8,847 bases of DNA, taken from Flavobacteriaceae bacterium. GTDB lineage: Bacteria > Bacteroidota > Bacteroidia > Flavobacteriales > Flavobacteriaceae. The stretch covers positions 1 to 8,847 of the forward strand of contig VMCO01000063.1 in assembly GCA_008081325.1 (NCBI GenBank), written 5' to 3'. Of the stretch, positions 5,747 to 8,847 are shown one piece after another (the stretch's first letter is position 1; each line of letters opens with the position of its first letter). The notes beneath the pieces are model-generated. The model did not search any database, was not told the DNA's origin, and saw nothing but the letters and a program-made list of their open reading frames with translations. The position numbers were made by a program, and so were the translations under genes.

Positions 5747-7441
5747 TTAAATTACACTTTCTTGATCTAAATCACTTAAAATATTGATAAGTAAATTAAA
5801 ATTTTTAGACTGTGTTTTCGATGCACTTATTCCAAAATCAGGTATTTCTAAATTTTTATTCTTTTTAAGATTTTCCATAAAAAATTTAAGATTATTCTCA
5901 TCAATAGTGATACCTCGAACTGAAATTTTAGCCGTTTGGATAGCTTTGCCGTCCTCCTGCATAGATGGCGTATAGTTTAGCTCTTCTATTTTAAGTCCAT
6001 TAGGGACACTTTTTAAAATATGTAAATGAATTAAATTTAAAGAAGATATATTCTGCTTCATATTGTGCTGATCAAATAAAGAGATGTAATATTTTAATTC
6101 TTTGTGCTTTATTGATAAACTTGTATTTTCATTGGACAAATTAGAGAAAAGTTCTTTTTTCTGATCATAATCAACAAGTATATCTTCATTTTGTTGGTAA
6201 ATTGGATATGTTAATAATCCTAAAATACAAGCCACGGTAGTTAGGGTGATCAAAATAGAGTAATTAAAAAATTTATTAAGTGCCTTTAATTGCCGACTAA
6301 GCTTAATTTGTTCTTTATTTTTTAATAAATTAAATTTTATAAAGGGTTCATATTTGTTTTTCACATCAAAAAAATTAAATCTATTAATCCCCGCTCCTAT
6401 TACTTTCGCAAATGATGATTTGTTTTCAAACTTATTGATATAATTTCTAATTTTTCTTGAATACTTTAAATTATTTAGAGTATCTAAACTATAAACTGGA
6501 AGACCAAGGGTATTTAAATTAAGACCAGTAATGAAATTTTTTGTGGAGACTCTGTTAGAGATAAAAAATATTTCTTGTACAGGATTGTCTTGATATTTTT
6601 GATTGTATTTTGTAATTTGATTTTCAATTTCACCATTTATTCTTCTGAATACCTCTGTCCAGACTTCACCTTCAAGATCTGGAATATCCTCCACATGCAT
6701 TAAAAGAACTCTGTCAGCATCTTCAAAGTTTATATTATAAATTGTAAAGCCATCTTTAGATACAATCATTGAATAAGTATAAACTTCAGTATTAATTACA
6801 TAAGCTGTTGGTTTATCATAAAATTTTTCACCAAATTGAGCATACAGAGCATTGATAATTGAAGATACTTCTGGTTCCATAATAACTGTATTTAACCCAG
6901 CTCGTTGGAGAATCACTCTAAAGTTATCTAATCTTTTATCATCGCCGACAACTAAAATTACTTGCATATTCCCATGATCTTCATCTCTCTTGAGAACATT
7001 AAAAGAATAGGGATTGTTAAAGATATCTTTTGGTAAAAAATTAAATTGATCATTTAAAGAGCCATCTTGGATCATTTCTTCTAGTTCATCATCATCTAAT
7101 AATTCCATTTCAAAGAAATGTACTTTGCAAGCAGAGTATGGCAGTATAATAGACCCATCCAAGCCTACTAATTTTTGACTTTGCAACATTGATCTTAAAT
7201 TCCTAACATAGAAACCAGTATGATCTGATAGAGGATAATCTCCATCAGGAGGAATAAATGTTTTATGGAGTACTCTCTCTATCTTCCATTTTTTTCCATA
7301 CTGCATCAACGCGATAGTGATGGACTCTATTTGAATATCTACAGCTACTATTTTTTCTTTTTTTAAACTAGATTTACCAATAGGATTGGTAATAATCCTC
7401 CCTATTTTTTTTAGATCATTAACTATACTTTTTTCAGCCAT
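5747..7441 (-). CDS. PilM-PilN fusion, inner-membrane alignment protein
   Basis: One 564-residue polypeptide joins two proteins that are usually separate. Residues 25-360 resemble the actin-like cytoplasmic protein PilM, with a first phosphate-loop strand (IVAVDIQIESITIALM), a second (TAYVINTEVYTYSMIV, about 212-227) and an adenosine-type loop (VIGAGINR, 347-354). Residues 369-378 (KFNLLKNKEQ) look like the INLLPxRE motif by which the PilN tail docks into PilM. They are followed by a membrane helix at about 391-413, a coiled coil (418-458) and a ferredoxin-like PilN domain (about 465-556; LHILKSVPNGLKIEELNY, ISVRGITIDENNLKFFMENL). The glycines and one aspartate expected in the nucleotide loops are missing, so ATP binding may be lost. 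The layout matches GspL of type II secretion, the main alternative name, and MshI is another relative. It is first in the operon with the PilO-like protein and the pilin, downstream of a divergent promoter. Confidence 0.85.
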   Translation of the reverse strand: MAEKSIVNDLKKIGRIITNPIGKSSLKKEKIVAVDIQIESITIALMQYGKKWKIERVLHKTFIPPDGDYPLSDHTGFYVRNLRSMLQSQKLVGLDGSIILPYSACKVHFFEMELLDDDELEEMIQDGSLNDQFNFLPKDIFNNPYSFNVLKRDEDHGNMQVILVVGDDKRLDNFRVILQRAGLNTVIMEPEVSSIINALYAQFGEKFYDKPTAYVINTEVYTYSMIVSKDGFTIYNINFEDADRVLLMHVEDIPDLEGEVWTEVFRRINGEIENQITKYNQKYQDNPVQEIFFISNRVSTKNFITGLNLNTLGLPVYSLDTLNNLKYSRKIRNYINKFENKSSFAKVIGAGINRFNFFDVKNKYEPFIKFNLLKNKEQIKLSRQLKALNKFFNYSILITLTTVACILGLLTYPIYQQNEDILVDYDQKKELFSNLSNENTSLSIKHKELKYYISLFDQHNMKQNISSLNLIHLHILKSVPNGLKIEELNYTPSMQEDGKAIQTAKISVRGITIDENNLKFFMENLKKNKNLEIPDFGISASKTQSKNFNLLINILSDLDQESVI

Positions 7442-7455
7442 ACCGCTTTAAACTA

Positions 7456-7485
7456 TTGTTTATTATTATCATTTTGATCTATAAT
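7456..7485 (+). promoter_or_regulatory. Putative sigma70-type promoter of pilT
   Basis: TTGTTT (7456-7461), an 18-base spacer and a perfect TATAAT (7480-7485) lie just before pilT. Transcription would start near 7492, only about five bases before the ATG, and no ribosome site is visible, so the message may be nearly leaderless. The perfect -10 is encouraging. The AT-rich background lowers certainty. Confidence 0.45.
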
Positions 7486-7493
7486 ACAATCAA
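7465..7493 (-). promoter_or_regulatory. Putative divergent sigma70-type promoter of the pilMN-pilO-pilA operon
   Basis: On the minus strand TTGATT (7493-7488), a 17-base spacer and GATAAT (7470-7465) would start transcription near 7458, about 17 bases before the ATG at 7441. It overlaps the forward pilT promoter over most of its length, so RNA polymerase could not occupy both at once. This is the only gap wide enough for a promoter ahead of the three minus-strand genes. Confidence 0.4.
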
Positions 7494-7496
7494 ATT

Positions 7497-8519
7497 ATGA
7501 GTACAGATATTAATAATTTACTAAGCTCTTTGTTAGATCAATTTCCTGGTTTGTCAGATGTGCATTTATCACAAAATAAAGTTCCTGCAGTAAGGTTTAA
7601 AGGTGAAATCATTATTTCTGATCAAGAGAGAGTTACTGAAGAAGATTTTTTAAATTTTTTTTCCCAGCATATGACGAAAAAAGAATTAGAAAAATATCTC
7701 GAAGAGGGAGACATGGATTTTGCTGTTCAAGTTGAAAATAATAGATTTAGAACAAACTCTTTTACTTCTTCAAATGGACATAATTGTGTATTGCGCGTAA
7801 TTGTATCAGACATTCCAGACATTAAAGTATTAAATCTGCCTAAAGTAGTTGAAAAAGTTTTAAATAATCATGCTGGGCTTATTTTAGTAACGGGTCAAAC
7901 AGGTTCGGGAAAATCAACATCACTAGCAGCGATGATTGATAGCATTAATAGCACTAGGCAAGCTAATATAATTACAATTGAGGACCCTATTGAATTTATG
8001 CATCAAAACAAAAAAAGTATTATATCACAGCGAGAAGTTGGAAGAGACACGCAATCTTTTGCAAGAGCAATTAAGGCTGCTCTACGAGAAGATCCAGACA
8101 TTATACTGCTAGGTGAGCTAAGGGACTATGAAACAATTTCTTTAGCACTTACAGCAGCTGAAACTGGCCATTTAGTTTTTGGGACACTTCACACTAGTGG
8201 AGCATCTTCAACAATAAATAGAATTATTGATGCATACCCACCCCAAGAACAAGCACAAGCAAGATCTCAATTATCAACATCCTTACAAATGGTCTTAACA
8301 CAGCGTTTATTTAAAAAGAAAGATGGTTCGGGAAGGATTGGTGCCTTTGAAGTAATGGTATGCAATTCAGCTATTAGAAATCTCATTCGCGAGTCAAAAA
8401 TACCACAAATTGATCAAGCTATAGAAACTGGCGCTAGTGATGGTATGATAAATATGAAAAAATATATTGAAAATCTAGTAAATAACGACTTAATAAATCA
8501 ACCAAAAGACATTGAATAA
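7497..8519 (+). CDS. pilT: Type IV pilus retraction ATPase PilT
   Basis: This is the cytoplasmic hexameric ATPase that drives pilus disassembly and retraction (twitching, DNA uptake, surface sensing). The 340 residues match the family's usual size. Walker A is GQTGSGKST at 133-141, with Gln134 where Pro is usual and the catalytic Lys139 kept. Walker B is DIILLGELRD at 201-210 (Glu207), and the His box is TGHLVFGTLHT at 223-233 (His225, His232). The PilT-specific AIRNLIRE motif, needed for retraction in studied homologues, is intact at 292-299. There is no tetracysteine zinc site, which distinguishes it from PilB. PilU is less likely given these hallmarks and the presence of only one retraction ATPase. 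The ATG has no Shine-Dalgarno site and may be almost leaderless. Its last eight bases overlap the following prepilin gene, so the two are probably coupled. Confidence 0.95.
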   Translation: MSTDINNLLSSLLDQFPGLSDVHLSQNKVPAVRFKGEIIISDQERVTEEDFLNFFSQHMTKKELEKYLEEGDMDFAVQVENNRFRTNSFTSSNGHNCVLRVIVSDIPDIKVLNLPKVVEKVLNNHAGLILVTGQTGSGKSTSLAAMIDSINSTRQANIITIEDPIEFMHQNKKSIISQREVGRDTQSFARAIKAALREDPDIILLGELRDYETISLALTAAETGHLVFGTLHTSGASSTINRIIDAYPPQEQAQARSQLSTSLQMVLTQRLFKKKDGSGRIGAFEVMVCNSAIRNLIRESKIPQIDQAIETGASDGMINMKKYIENLVNNDLINQPKDIE

Positions 8520-8847
8520 AAAAGGCTTTTCCTTAATTGAACTTTTATTAGTTATTGCAATTATTGGAATTTTTGGAACTCTATCATTTAATTTTTTGAG
8601 CCAGTCTAATACTGATACGAGACTTAATTCTGAAATAACAAAGTTAAAACAATTAATCCTAAAATATGGAAAACTATCTCAAATTAATCATGAGCCCTAT
8701 TTAATAACCTTTAATAATGTAGACAATTCTAGTAGTATGAAAATATATAAACTTAAAAATGATAATTATAAAAGATTTGTCGCTGATGACTGCTCTACTA
8801 TAGATATTAACAATAATAACACTTATGAAATTGTTAATGAAGAATAA
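8512..8847 (+). CDS. Minor prepilin / GspH-FimT-like pseudopilin (TTG start)
   Basis: A 111-residue prepilin with a very short leader (MNKKG) that would be cut after Gly5. The mature end begins FSLIE, with Glu5 conserved, followed by a hydrophobic helix to about residue 28. The remaining 80 residues are polar and asparagine-rich, with a single cysteine (Cys94, in DDCSTID), and resemble GspH/FimT only loosely. The gene starts at TTG 8512 inside the 3' end of pilT. The nearest upstream in-frame stop is at 8494-8496 and there is no ATG before the leader, so TTG is the only sensible start. At 111 residues it is shorter than most GspH/FimT proteins (about 160-180), so it could be a truncated or frameshifted copy. 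The TAA is the last codon of the window, so what follows cannot be seen. It is probably the first of a minor-pilin cluster. Confidence 0.8.
   Translation: MNKKGFSLIELLLVIAIIGIFGTLSFNFLSQSNTDTRLNSEITKLKQLILKYGKLSQINHEPYLITFNNVDNSSSMKIYKLKNDNYKRFVADDCSTIDINNNNTYEIVNEE

Noticed and set aside
5784..5975. Plus-strand open frame of 63 codons opposite the PilN domain.
   Set aside because: Contained within the PilM-PilN gene, with no ribosome site or supporting motif.
1..8847. CRISPR array, tRNA/rRNA, insertion sequence or phage element.
   Set aside because: No spaced direct repeats, no tRNA cloverleaf, no transposase-like frame or terminal inverted repeats were seen; the window is almost entirely pilus genes.

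Overview
The window is a type IV pilus (T4aP) biogenesis locus from a low-GC bacterium (roughly 30% GC by eye). It contains almost no non-coding DNA, most complete stop codons are TAA (one TAG, no TGA), and AGA is used heavily for arginine. The parts present (secretin, PilB, PilC, PilT, PilM/N/O-type inner-membrane platform, FSLVE-type pilin) point to a Gram-negative, probably proteobacterial, host. A streamlined marine lineage would fit the base composition, but nothing here (no rRNA, no housekeeping gene) fixes the taxon.

Layout: (1) positions 1-4313, plus strand: the 3' part of a PilQ-like secretin interrupted by an in-frame TGA at 155-157, a small unrecognised exported protein with a strong ribosome binding site, the assembly ATPase PilB and the platform protein PilC (pilB and pilC overlap by one base). 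(2) 4313-4334: a 10-bp inverted repeat placed as a terminator shared by the convergent operons. (3) 7441 down to 4361, minus strand: a single-polypeptide PilM-PilN fusion, a PilO-like protein with an unusual ~120-residue basic cytoplasmic extension, and the probable major pilin as last gene. (4) 7442-7496: a 55-bp divergent region where two sigma70-like promoters overlap. (5) 7497-8847, plus strand: the retraction ATPase PilT, overlapping a short GspH/FimT-like minor prepilin read from a TTG start.

Together the genes supply the outer-membrane pore (secretin), the inner-membrane platform and its cytoplasmic/periplasmic alignment ring (PilC, PilMN, PilO), the extension and retraction motors (PilB, PilT), and the fibre subunits (major pilin, a minor pilin). 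No prepilin peptidase PilD and no recognisable PilP lipoprotein are in the window. The most noteworthy points are the PilM-PilN fusion with degenerate actin-type nucleotide-binding loops, the extended PilO, the small CX6C exported protein embedded between secretin and pilB, the in-frame TGA in the secretin, and the overlapping promoters that could set retraction against assembly. This is a divergent variant of a known machine rather than a clearly new system.
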